Below, in pieces: positions 1 through 41,849 of a DNA stretch of 64,000 bases. The first letter of the stretch is position 1. Each line of letters opens with the position of its first letter. Position numbers and translations under genes: made by a program. The stretch is from Chionis minor. Taxonomy: Eukaryota; Chordata; Aves; Charadriiformes; Chionididae. Location of the stretch: NCBI GenBank assembly GCA_013398295.1, contig VZSF01011128.1, forward strand, positions 62,001 through 126,000, written 5' to 3'. Below the pieces are notes generated by a model. That model was not told the origin of the DNA. It saw nothing but the letters and a program-made list of their open reading frames with translations, and made no database searches.

Positions 1-115
1 TATGTACTACTCTCTAAAAAATTTCTTTTACATAGTAAAATAAGTTCCAATAAACTCCCTACATCTATATTGACTAATATGTAACAAGAGGTAGCAGAGA
101 AAAAGAGATACATAC

Positions 116-31030
<30,915 letters not shown>

Positions 31031-31156
31031 GTCCCGGCTCTCCTCCTCGCCGGACAGCCGCTGCGCATTCCCCAGCTCAGAGGCGACAGGCGGCCACGGC
31101 GGGCTCCCTCCTCCGGCCCATGGAGCGCGGCGGCGGCAGCGCTGGCGCTGGGGCTG

Positions 31157-31228
31157 CTACCGCTGGGGCTGCTGCCGGCCGGCGGGAGCGGCTCCGCGCT
31201 GCGCTCCCCCGCGCACACCCCCCAACAT
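31157..31228 (-). promoter_or_regulatory. Possible upstream ORF in the RPS6KA6 leader
   Basis: Minus-strand ATG at 31228 in the context GCCGCCATGT opens 23 codons (MLGGVRGGAQ...) and stops at TAG 31157-31159, upstream of the main ATG at 31030. It matters only if transcription starts to the right of 31228, which the sequence does not tell. Confidence 0.3.
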
Positions 31229-31234
31229 GGCGGC
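31223..31234 (+). promoter_or_regulatory. YY1 / TISU element
   Basis: CAACATGGCGGC on the plus strand fits both the YY1 consensus AANATGGCGGC and the TISU consensus SAASATGGCGGC. It is about 195 bases upstream of the RPS6KA6 ATG. As a plus-strand initiator it would open only 13 codons before TGA, so binding is likelier than translation. Confidence 0.6.
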
Positions 31235-31238
31235 CGGC

Positions 31239-31250
31239 GGGGGCGGGGCC
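31239..31250 (+). promoter_or_regulatory. GC box (Sp1-type)
   Basis: GGGGGCGGGGCC, a perfect Sp1/KLF-type GC box, immediately beside the YY1 element. Further G-rich boxes occur around 31300-31320. Confidence 0.6.
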
Positions 31251-31265
31251 TGCGCGGCATGGGGA

Positions 31266-31273
31266 TGACGTCA
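31266..31273. promoter_or_regulatory. Full palindromic CRE
   Basis: TGACGTCA, the consensus CREB/ATF site, 236 bases upstream of the RPS6KA6 ATG within the CpG island. TGACGC half-site-like motifs follow at 31323 and 31333. Confidence 0.65.
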
Positions 31274-31389
31274 GGGAGGGCCGGAGAATCCCCTGCATGG
31301 GGCGGGAGGGGCGGGGGGGCGGTGACGCGGCGTGACGCGCCGCGCCGGTAACGTTCCCCCGGGGGGGGCGGTGCCTCGCTGAGGGGAAC

Positions 31390-31409
31390 GGGACGGGACG
31401 GGACGGGAC
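31390..31409. repeat. (GGGAC)4 tandem repeat
   Basis: Four perfect GGGAC units on the plus strand, followed by two degenerate GACAC units, at the upstream side of the promoter. Confidence 0.85.
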
Positions 31410-33531
31410 GACACGACACCGAGACACCGGCCGCTGGGCTGCGGCGCGGGGAGGGCTCTGGTGAGGGCGGCCGCGCCGCGCTGCCCTCCCGCACGAGGGG
31501 CGGCGGCTGAGGAGAGACTGAGGGAAGGTCTCGGAGGGCGGCAGGCGGCCGTTCAGACCGGGACAAAAGGGGCAAAAAGAGCGGCTGTGTGGCGTCAGTG
31601 AGGAACCCCCCGGCGGAGCCAGCCCCCGGCCCGCAGAGGAGCGCCCCGTCGCTGCCGCGGGTGCCGTGGATCCCCCTCACGGGCCCTGCGGGCCCGCCTG
31701 GGGGGCAGCTCCGGCGGGACCTCGGTGAAGTGGGGGGGCGGGAACCCCACCAAGTTTGGGTTTGTTTTTCAGCGTTTAGAAGTGGCAGGATGCGGAGCCC
31801 GGGCGCTGGGAAGGGGAGAAACCGCAGCCCGGTGTCTCCTCGCTTGTTGGTGAGGCGGAAAGCGTGCGGGGCGGTGTGCGGGTCTAGGGGAGCCGGGCAG
31901 CCCGCGTCTCCCTGGTTACCGACGCCAAGGATGGACACCTTTGTTTCCCAGCCAGTGTCTAGGGAGAAACACTGCCGGATTTCCAAACCTGAGGGGGTAG
32001 AAAAGACGACCGTGGATGAAAAAATATTATTTCTCCATCACCGTTTGATATTAGGAGCTGGAAAACACTAGATGGTACTGCCAAAAAATACGCGTTTTTA
32101 ACAATAGGAAACTGCCCCGGTGACACTGAGGTTTTTATTTAAAGACGCTGCGTGACTTATTAGTAAGCCCTGGCCTTTAGATAAAAGCTAGCAAAGGAAG
32201 TCTCAAGCCGTTCTTAATTGCCAAATAATTTTGATGAAATTAGCGTGACCAAGGGAACAAGCTGATACACCTCATGGTCCAGAGTGCTCTCCCGTGCTGG
32301 CTTTTGTTGGTTTTTTTTTTAATCAGAAGTCAATCGTTGTACAAACAAGTATGTAGTCCAAGATGCCGTGCTGCTGTAGTCCTTGATTAAATTAGAGCAA
32401 CCTGTGTGACGAAGCTAACGACGGCCGGTTCCCCGGCGCTGAGCCTGCTGAGGAGAGTTGCCTATTGTGAATGTGTCATTGCAGCAACAGCCAGCTGGCA
32501 TGTCAGCGTTTCCATTGCAAACCTATTTTTAAAGGTCTGTAACTCAACCATGGAAGACAAATGTTTTGGACTGAAAGGAGGAGTGTGCACCAGAAACGTT
32601 CATCCTCCAGAAAATAAAGAAGTAAGCGAGAAAACGTAGCACCGAAGTTACCAGTACTTAATATTGGGAGGGAATTTACGTTTTAAGTATAGAACTGTGT
32701 AGGCTAGGTCCCTTGTAAACATTATTTCTTTTATAGGATTGTGCAAACGTGGATGTTTTCGAGCAATTAAGTGACAGGAGACAAAGGGACAAACCCCAGC
32801 CTTGTGGGCCTGTGGTTCACACACAGCTGCCTACCCCAGTGCCTCTGTTTGTATAACCAGTGTACGTCCATAAGAAGCCAAATGGCCAAATCTTTTCTGT
32901 GAGATTAAATATGTATGTACTTCAGTAGTGCCGGGAGGCAGATCTTAATTTAAATATGAAGGAAAACAAGTGAGAAGTGACTTCTTGAATGTGCTTGAGT
33001 ACCCAGCAAGAACTTGTGTCTAAAACTTGTGCTGCAGATGCAGTTTCCCTGCATCTGACTTTTCTGATTGCCTCAAACAGTAAGAGATGGCAAATAAGCA
33101 TTCTGCATCCCCGAAGTCTTAACACTGTAATATTTGAGAATTTCGGAGAAAAGCAATAATCAAAGAAGTTAGGATTGTTAGCCATGTCCAAGACTGTAAA
33201 AGGGAAATTATGATATATGTAGATAAAATAATGACTGAACAAGAAAAAGTAAATTCAGAATTTCTTTAAGTCTCACAACCAAAGAAGCAAAAGGTATTCA
33301 ATAAAAAGGCAACAATATGTCACTGAAATGTAAAACTTAACAAGATCTCCCCCCAAAATGGTCTTCTATAGAAAAATAAAACATCAAAAATACAACAGCA
33401 AGGCATTAATTTAGGAAGACCAAGGCCTCATATCTCGGGTTTCAAATTAATATTTAAATATTATATTTTTGGATCTTTTTTGTACCTTTTTCTAGAGCAT
33501 TTGATCTAGCCCGTGCCGGTGACTGTATGGC

Positions 33532-33604
33532 TATCAGATCTCATTTGGTGTGCAGTTTTCAGATGAGGATATCAGATCTCATTTGGTGCACAGTTTTCAG
33601 CTGA
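33532..33604. repeat. Two-copy tandem duplication, 38-base period
   Basis: 33532-33566 and 33570-33604 are near-identical 35-base copies starting TATCAGATCTCATTTGGTG, with differences TGC/CAC and GAT/GCT. Confidence 0.85.
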
Positions 33605-36299
33605 ATATTTTTTACATTCCAATACCTTAATTTGTTCAGCAGGTTCTGCCCATTATGTTCCTCAGCAGGTCGTTGTATGATCAGCATGCCATTATAACCA
33701 CTTTCTCCTCTGTCAGGTGCTTTTATTAGATGAAGGTTTCAAAGTAACCAGTTTCTAGTTATTTATTCACTTTAATTCTATGACATGGCAAAGTTGCTGA
33801 CAATGCTCTTTTGCCAACCCTAATAGGAAAGGAATTATAATAACAATAATAATAAATGGGATCTGCAGCCGAAATTCAGCTTGTTCAGTGTCAGTAACAT
33901 GAATGCCAACCACTCAGTTGTCCCTTTTATGGACCTCAGGGCTGCAGCCAACTGACAACATGCATGCTTATTTGATTTCCCTGAAAGTATCAGTCATACA
34001 CTTGAAAATACAAGCAACAGATTATTTATGAGGTAAAAAAAAAATCCCTGCAAATTTCCTGCCTGTCATTCCTAGCAGGACATTTCTGAGAGAAGCGTGT
34101 TACAGAACTGCGTTCCCTCTTAAGTTTTCTGTCAATTCGTATCGACTTTGTCCCTTACTTCAGAAGAATCCTGCAGACTTTCTGTTCATTCACCCAGAAT
34201 GTTTTTCAAGAAAGGAAAAATAAGAATATTATCATCAGGCCAGTGTCTTTTGTTCCCCTCCTCCCCCCAGTTAATGATAGTGGAATCCGAACTACGCTAA
34301 CCGTGGCAAGTACAGCGCAGCTCCACCCTGGAAAGCAAAGCAGAAAAAACAGTGTGAATATAGGAATATGGGAAGAGTATCTAGTTCAGCAGGATCCCAG
34401 GAAGGAAACTATAAAAAAGCCAAGTTTGAGGAAACTGCCTAAGCTGAGACCGACATTTTTAATCTGTTTTACGAGGATAGTAAACCCCTGAAAGGGAACA
34501 GGTACAACTTTAGGTTTTGTGGATTCAGTTCAAGGCAGACTCTGAACTCTAGTGTTGATTGTGAAGGTGGTTTTGGGGGGATGTAGTTAATTTCTCAGGG
34601 TAAGTTTATTCAAGTTCATCATCATTTCACCTTTAATCTTTTGTACAATACGGTTTAACAACACTTGCACAGTCAGAGCAGTACAATTCTTTCCTATTGT
34701 GTGGATGAATTTACGTGGGCACAAAGCATGCTTCTGTTAGCGTGACTCCTGCTCAAACGAGAAGGAAAAAGAACTGTCCTGATGCATCAAAACAGTGCAG
34801 TTGTGTGGCCGAGTCTACACCAGAATTGTTCCAGAGGAGGAACTGAGCTGTATGTATTTGGATTAAATTATGGAAGAGTACCATGGCAAAATCTTTACTC
34901 AGTACTCCGTTAGTCTGAACATGAAATAAAAATGTGAGAGTCCATATCCCATCCTGTATATACTGATAGTTAAATAATGCAAATAGAGCCAAGGTCGTGT
35001 TATGTGTTTGTATTTACAGACATGTGGTATAAAATATACTATAAACAGTTCTACATTGTTTAACAATTTACTGTATACTTTGCCCCACCCTACAGAGGCA
35101 AGAGAATTTACTTATGGGTGGAAACAGCAAGAATCACTTCAATGCTCAGTTATGGTTATGCTGAATGTATGAAGGGCAAGTGAAGAGGCCCTTAAGGAAT
35201 CCGTGCTTCGGCTTTATGATTGTGTTTTTCCATCTATATCTTTTGCACTTTTGTAGCAAGTTTTTAAAAATCTCACAGATAAAAAAGAGATGATGCTCCT
35301 AGATCAACACCTTAAGAAAGATCCTTGATACTTGCTATTTCACCCTCACCACCAAAGCAAACACTCTCCTTTTGGGCTTTTTTATGACCACAGGACAAAC
35401 AGAGTAGCGAACTTTGCCACATGTGTCCAAAATGAGCTAAAGAAAGATCTCAGCCATATGGAAAATACAATTAATTGATCTCTACTGATCATATTGCATG
35501 AAGTAGGGAATGAAAACTGCAGATAGACACTAGATTTCTTGATGATTATCTACGTTTTTTTCACTTAAAACTTCCTTTCAAAATACATTTTGAATTCAAA
35601 TGTCCCATAATATTTTTTTTCCCAAAAAATGGAGTGAATGCTGCAAACCAGCCAGCTGACACATCTCAGAAGTTCTATATGGTCAAACAAAAAGCTATAT
35701 ACAGTCAAATCAAAGATCCAGTATCCTGTCTCCAACACTGGCCAAGAAAGCAGATGCCAGACAAAAAATACAAACAGGGCATGCGATAGCTAAGAATACT
35801 TCTCCAGAATTTGTTTTCAGCCTCCAGCAATTCAGCTTTCTGAGCCAGGGGTGGTATCTTGCACAGAATAGTCTCGATGGATATTTCTTTCTTTGATTTG
35901 CCCAAGCCTTCTTGAATATCTAAATTTTCAGCAACTTCAACATCTCACAAGTTCCGCAACTATACCTTGGGTCAGAAGTACCTCACTCTCAGCCTACTGC
36001 TTAGTTTCATCTGATGTTCCCTAGCCTTACATTGTAAAGGAGAGCGATTAATTACCCTCTCCACAACATTCGTGATTTTATGTACATTATATATCCCACT
36101 TCCACCATCCTACTGTGCTCTGCTCTGTTTCCCAGGCTGAAGATTCCTGGGCTGTTTAGTCACTCGTAAATGAAGGGTGGGGAAATTCCGGTCTCTCTGT
36201 ACACATTTTCACTAGTGATTTGGAAGTAAATATAACTACCAATAACATGCACAAATTACAAAGAGAAAAGAAAGTAACGAGCAGTCGTTAGCTATCAAA

Positions 36300-36520
36300 G
36301 TCCTTTGGGAAATGACAAGCAACTCACAGTGAATTACAGGCCTAGCCCAGGGTCTGGAGACACAAGTAGTGACCGAGTAAGGAGGGAGGTTCTTCTACAT
36401 GCACAGGCAACACTGTCGAGATGGATACTCGGACTTTGTGTACAGTTCTGGAGTCTGTGCTTACAAAAGCCAGCAGAGAACCATAGATGTACTCCAGCCT
36501 CTATGTAATGACTTTCAGTG
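36300..36520 (+). mobile_element. Possible old CR1-like LINE fragment
   Basis: The phrase GTGTACAGTTCTGGAGTCTG and surrounding text resemble the CR1 3' region (typically GTGTCCAGTTCTGG...) from memory. The match is short and degenerate and no octamer tail was found adjacent, so this is tentative. Confidence 0.25.
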
Positions 36521-36726
36521 AAAAACCCAAAGGCCCAGTTTTATCAAACCTCATTCTAAGTACTCGACAACAAGAATTTTCCCAGAAATGCAGTTCTTTC
36601 CAAAGACTACGGATGAAAACTTAGGCAACTATAGTTCTCATGTAAACTCTTAAGTTACCTGAGCCAAATGCAGGTCAGAAAAAGTAATTAAATAGTTAAA
36701 CAAGTCACCACAGCAGTGTGCACACA

Positions 36727-36738
36727 CCAACAGAGGGC
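36727..36738 (+). promoter_or_regulatory. Weak CTCF-like site
   Basis: CCAACAGAGGGC fits the CTCF core CCASYAGRKGGC at 11 of 12 positions. Confidence 0.3.
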
Positions 36739-39700
36739 AAATTTTCCACAAACAATTGTTGTTTTTTCCACACACTTTTGTATTCTCCAAAACTTACTTC
36801 ATTATTTCTCTTCAAACCTGTTCAATCCTCAAAGCTGCAACCAAGCCTGAAAAATTCAACTTGAATTCACAGTGAATTTTGTCTCAGAGCACAGAATCAC
36901 AGAATAAACCCTTACGATGTTCCAATATGCAAATGTATCTACGATGATGAATACTTAAGGAATTGGTTGCATCTAAAATCATCATGATCTCAGTCTTCAG
37001 GGAAGTTTTTGTGACAGCAGAGGGTGTTACTTCTGAAATGATACAGAGCCAAAGATGTTGCCAGTTCCGAACTTGAGCTAGAAGCCCGCATAACGTGCCT
37101 CAAACTGGTATCCTAATCATCTCAGGTGAAAATTCTTCCCATTTTGGAAGATTATAATTAACTTCCTACTGAGCCACGCTTAGAAAAATGTCTCAACCTG
37201 GAAGATGAAATAGGGACTTGGTATCTGTCAGAAATAATTCAGCAGTAGCTGTTTGTGTCTTGCAGTGTAAACATGCTGATTTCAAATAATATATTTAGAA
37301 ATTGTTTTCTCCTTATTGTGGAACAAAAGGACTTGACTGTGTGAGTAATAGATGCATTACTGGAAACAGAGAGTAGGTCGCCGAATACCACTTCAGTAAT
37401 ATTAGTTTAGGTCTTCAGCTAATTGCTGTAGCAGTAGGACTTAAAGAATCCCCACTCCTGGAGGACGAGAAGTTGGCATACCTTACCAACCCGCTGCTAT
37501 TCTTGTACCTTCTGGGGGTCAAAGGAACTTGAACTGATTGCTATTTCTCCTCCACTATTATCAAGGTTATATTCAGGCTGTCTTGACTTTGCTCCTGTTC
37601 CAATTGGGGCACAACTTGAGTCATCAGTTCTTTATTTGGAATGCACATCACATTTCTTCACTTCATCAGTTCTCCTCCCAGTGAGGTCACTTGTTTGTGG
37701 CCATTCAATACTTCCTGCAAGTGCCCATTTCTCCGTTTGACTCATTTTCATTCTGTCCTGTGTGAAGAGTCTTGCTTAAAGCCACTGTTCAGCCGAGTAA
37801 GTATCTTGCAGAAGGGTGACTTTGGGTTCGGCGGCGTATAAGTACACAGTAAAAGCTGCGGACATTCTGCAATACGTTTCAGAACCAGTATCTGAAGACC
37901 AACTTCTTTTTCCCTTAATAATGGTGAAAATATTCATAATAATTTCAATGGGAGCATGATCATTCTGTAAGTAGTTGCTATCAGGAATTTAATTTAAACC
38001 TCATTTGACTGACATTTCTTGTTTGCAAGAGATCTATTTTCGGAACAATGTCTTGCTAGTATCTCTCTCTTCATCTTAGTCATGGCTGATAACAGAATAA
38101 TCATCTCAACTACTTTCCTTTTCTTTTCCTGCATAATGTCTTTACTGCATTTTTACATACCAAACATACAAGAATAGAAACAATTAGACAAATAACAGTA
38201 TTATATGCAGATGAGCGGGTAAGTGACTAGAACTTACTTGAAACTCTATACGAGGCTGGATGTCAGGCTGAGAAGCCTTTACAGTCACATACTGGTTTGT
38301 TTAAAAGACTAAGGGAAGATGCAGGTTTGCCTTTGAAGCATGCCTCTAACTGACGTTACTCTCAGTTGACATTCCACAAGTGGATTAAATCCAGAATCCC
38401 TACGTACCGTGACTCCAAACTGCTCGTTACTTCTCTTTCTCTGCGAGAGTTAACTGCTGGGTCCTGTTGATGCTATCTGGTAACACCGCACTGCCAGCAA
38501 AGGCAAAACTATTTATCCCGGTCACATTGTGTTTTCCCAGGACAAATCTAAAGCAGCAATTACACTGGCAATTTATCTTTAAACACTATCTTTCATGCAG
38601 GGAAATGCTGCAAAATGCTTCGCAGTTCATTTCATTATCTTGTTCCTTCTACTGCTTTAATAAAAGGCAGTGGTCATGGGGCAGTTGAATGCTAAGTTAA
38701 GAAAGGACATTTGCTGTTCCCAGTTCTTTGTAATATTTTCTCATTTGCCATAAATCTGTGAGGACAAGCGATTATGAAGTGTTTTCAACAAGTTGACTTT
38801 GACACTGAAAGAGCTGCTTCTCCTTTTAATGATGAGCTGTCACAGGCATCAATCAGTAGCCATGGCAGAACAGATGAAAGCAGTAAAAAATGACAGACAA
38901 ACAGACTTCTTAATGATAAGGAAAAAATACAGTCCACACCATCTGAGAGGCAGATTCTCACCGCCTTTAATGGGAGGTTTTTTTAGTAAATGTTGTGTAT
39001 TGGCTTCAGTGAGAAATGAGAGCACTCAACGGAGGAAGCATCTAATAGAATGAGGTCAGACTTTTAAAGAATGGCTATTACCCAGCAAACCAGAACATCA
39101 GCAGACCACTACGGAGTAAACAATAAATAATCTTCTGTTAACAGGAAGAATAATGTTGGTAGGGGGTATCTTGAAAACCCTAATGAAGCTACAAAAGGTC
39201 AGCTCCAGCCTCGTAGAAGTTTACAACGTTTCACCAGTTAGTGGTGTTTCACTGAATTTAAGCAAATGAGAACTGAGCCCTCCAGCTGATGCAACAAGAC
39301 TTTAAAGACAGAGCAGAAAGGCGCTACATCTAGAGCCTTGCTGCTGAAACGCTCCTGTCACCAGGCCAGTCTTCACGGGACAGGGGACGAGGCAAAGGCT
39401 GCATCACAACGAAATTTCTGTAGCAATGATCTGGCAGTGCCATTTCTCTTTGAAGTCTGGGTAGCTTCACGAACAGGCTTGCTCCTGTCCCAGCAGCATA
39501 GGTAACACGGAATGAAATTGCTTTCTTGCACCTGTAAACCCTTGGGGCTCAGAGTCCTGTTGCACCCCGGTATGGTGCTGTGGGGCTGGCTTGCACCTGC
39601 CCTCTTTGGAGCTGCGAACGGAGCTCAGCTCATCCTGACCCCGTCCGTAAATGGATGGAAGCCGGATACCCAAGAGTTTAGAACCACCAGTGTATCTTAT

Positions 39701-41477
39701 GGCTGGGGAAAGGAAGTTCTGCTTTTATTAAACACTGTGGGTTTTTTTTAAATGTGTAATTCTGAGCATCAACCTTTATCTCATAAAAGGAGGAGGAGGA
39801 GCCCTTGATATTTTTTCCTGCAACCAACACAATCTAGTACCATCTTTGGAAGGACAGCAAAAAGCATCGGGGCAGGACTCTTGAAAAGAGGAGGATCTGA
39901 TTTCTTAATACGAAAAAATAATAAGACTCGCTTTTAAAATATGCTAGCGGTAATATAAAGAAAAAAAGAAATAATGCTGGGTTTGTGTGGGAAGGAAGCA
40001 TATTTAAATCTAAAATGAATGACGTACCTTGTAATTACAGGAACCATTGAAAGAGATAGTCAGAATTAAAATACTTCAAATATTCACATTGACATATTAA
40101 TTTGAAAATTTTAAAGTATGTATAAATGCACATAAACAGAGGCAGATGATAAAGGGCTGAAGTTCAAATCAACTCAAAGAAAGAAGTCAGCCTTGTTAAA
40201 TGAAAGCTAAAATTGTCACTGAGCTCAGCAGTGAGGGCTCTAGGCAGCATGTGGCTGGGTGAGCAGCTCTGCAACTTCAGATTTAGTGCTAAATTGTGTA
40301 TTTTAGAGTACCACAACTGCCTTCCAGTGATGCTTTTCTAAAGCACATGAACTCTGAGAACTCTTAAAAGTTTAAATCAAAACACCCTTCGAAATTTTGA
40401 ATCACCAAACAATGGGTGATTAAGCACAATCATTAAGCTTGCAGCAAGAGAAGTAACATATTTCTTCTGTTATGACGAAGTCCTCATTGCTTAATGCATT
40501 TTTCTAAGACAGTTATAAAGTATTTTAGGTTTTTACAGACTTTTTACATCCAACTGTTAATATTGCTTATTTAGCTTACTGGATGGAAGATATTTTCACT
40601 CAGAGACAATTCTATCTGCATTAACAGCTACAGATAAACCTATGTACCCATCTAATATGGAGAGGTGGCCTTTTTCTTGAGCGAGGGTGATGTTTATCTG
40701 AGTGCAGAGCCAGCACCAGGCACTGTCGTGCCCAAGTCCCATTACAAACTTAGATACGATTTCGGTGGGGTAAACAGGTTGTATCATTTTTCTATGTGGG
40801 AGAACATTTTGCTGTAAATATTTTCTTCACAAAAGATTTTTCCTCTATAAAATATCGCATTGAGTGCTCCGACTCAGCATTTCCTTCCGACTGCCCTCGT
40901 GCCACACTGATAGATCTGCTTAACCCACCGATAGCTGTGGAAAGCTCAGGGGAAATCAAAATTGTCATTCCGTGTTTGTCTGCTTGTTTGTTTTACTTCA
41001 ACCCCACAGGTCTGGCTTCTTCCAAAGTTGTTCTGAGACTCTGGGAGCGCTTTTTTAATGCTATTGGCATGTCAAAGTGACACCTACATTTCATTACACT
41101 CTATGCAGTTGGAAAAAACAGAGAGCTCACCTAGAAAACACCTTGGCTGCTGAGCACAACCAAATGGCTCTTTTCCAATGCCCAGCCTCAAAAGCAGGTG
41201 ATTAGTCTGCACGGGTTGGTGGTTCGTTTTGAAAAGCACCTGCCAAAACAACTGCTAAAGCATTTTCATTTCAACTTTATTGAAATATTCACACGTACTG
41301 AGTTATTTTCTATCAACACCCCCCCAAGGACCTCAGTCCCTTCTCCCTCTAAATGCTTTTGAGCAGGAAATCATGATTTGAGGTTTTACAACGATCCTTA
41401 ACCCCTCAGCAAGAAGCAGGTTGATCAGCCCTAACGCAGCCCCAAGGCCTTCTTTGTTTTTATCCTCGTCCCACTCT

Positions 41478-41846
41478 CTATGTAAAAACATTATCCTTCT
41501 GTTTTATCTCTATTGGAGTCCAGTGCTTCTCAATTTGTGTTTTAATTTCTTCTTGAGTCTGCTGAAAATTATTAAGCTCATCGAGTGCTACAGAACCGGC
41601 TGTTTTGCCACCAGACTGTCCATCTTTTTGCTGGCATCCATTTCACAGAGAGCTGCGAAAGCCTTTTTGCGTCGTCCTTCAGATTTCCACAGGGATTCAA
41701 ACCCCTCGAGGAGCTCCAGTCTTACACGTGGGTTCTTGTAATCCTGGTGCAGCATGTTCAGAAATCTCTGCGGAACAGCATCTGAGAAAGGTCTGCTTCA
41801 GCCAGGCTCTGAGCTGGAAGTGGTCGGCATTGCTTCCCACCAGCAC
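41478..41846 (-). pseudogene. Unidentified coding-like relic, frame-shifted
   Basis: Three consecutive minus-strand segments in different frames read like protein. About 41846-41780 gives VLVGSNADHFQLRAWLKQTF. 41781-41588 gives 63 codons, including RFLNMLHQDYKNPRVRLELL and EGFESLWKSEGRRKKAFAAL, ending at TAG. 41585-41478 gives LDELNNFQQTQEEIKTQIEK then HWTPIEIKQKDNVFT and TAG. The charged, helix-forming composition and the chance splice-like CTTTCTCAG at 41782 allow either a decayed coding sequence or a real terminal exon (41781-41588). I do not recognise the family. Confidence 0.3.
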
Positions 41847-41849
41847 GGC

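Larger units (their letters stand above)
31901..41470. other. Intergenic, AT-rich, upstream of RPS6KA6
   Basis: About 9.6 kb without an identifiable gene. It contains a 38-base-period tandem duplication (33532-33604), a weak CTCF-like site (36727) and a short segment around 36.3-36.5 kb that faintly recalls an old CR1 3' region. Open frames up to 106 codons (32922-33242, -) show no domain. Confidence 0.7.

Noticed and set aside
31589..32071. 160-codon plus-strand frame beside the promoter
   Set aside because: Island-type composition with no recognisable motif. A divergent noncoding RNA is possible, but a protein is not supported.
36884..36907. AGAATCACAGAAT resembling the CR1 terminal octamer repeat
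   Set aside because: Only two units, and the flanking bases do not continue into the usual CR1 3' sequence on either side.
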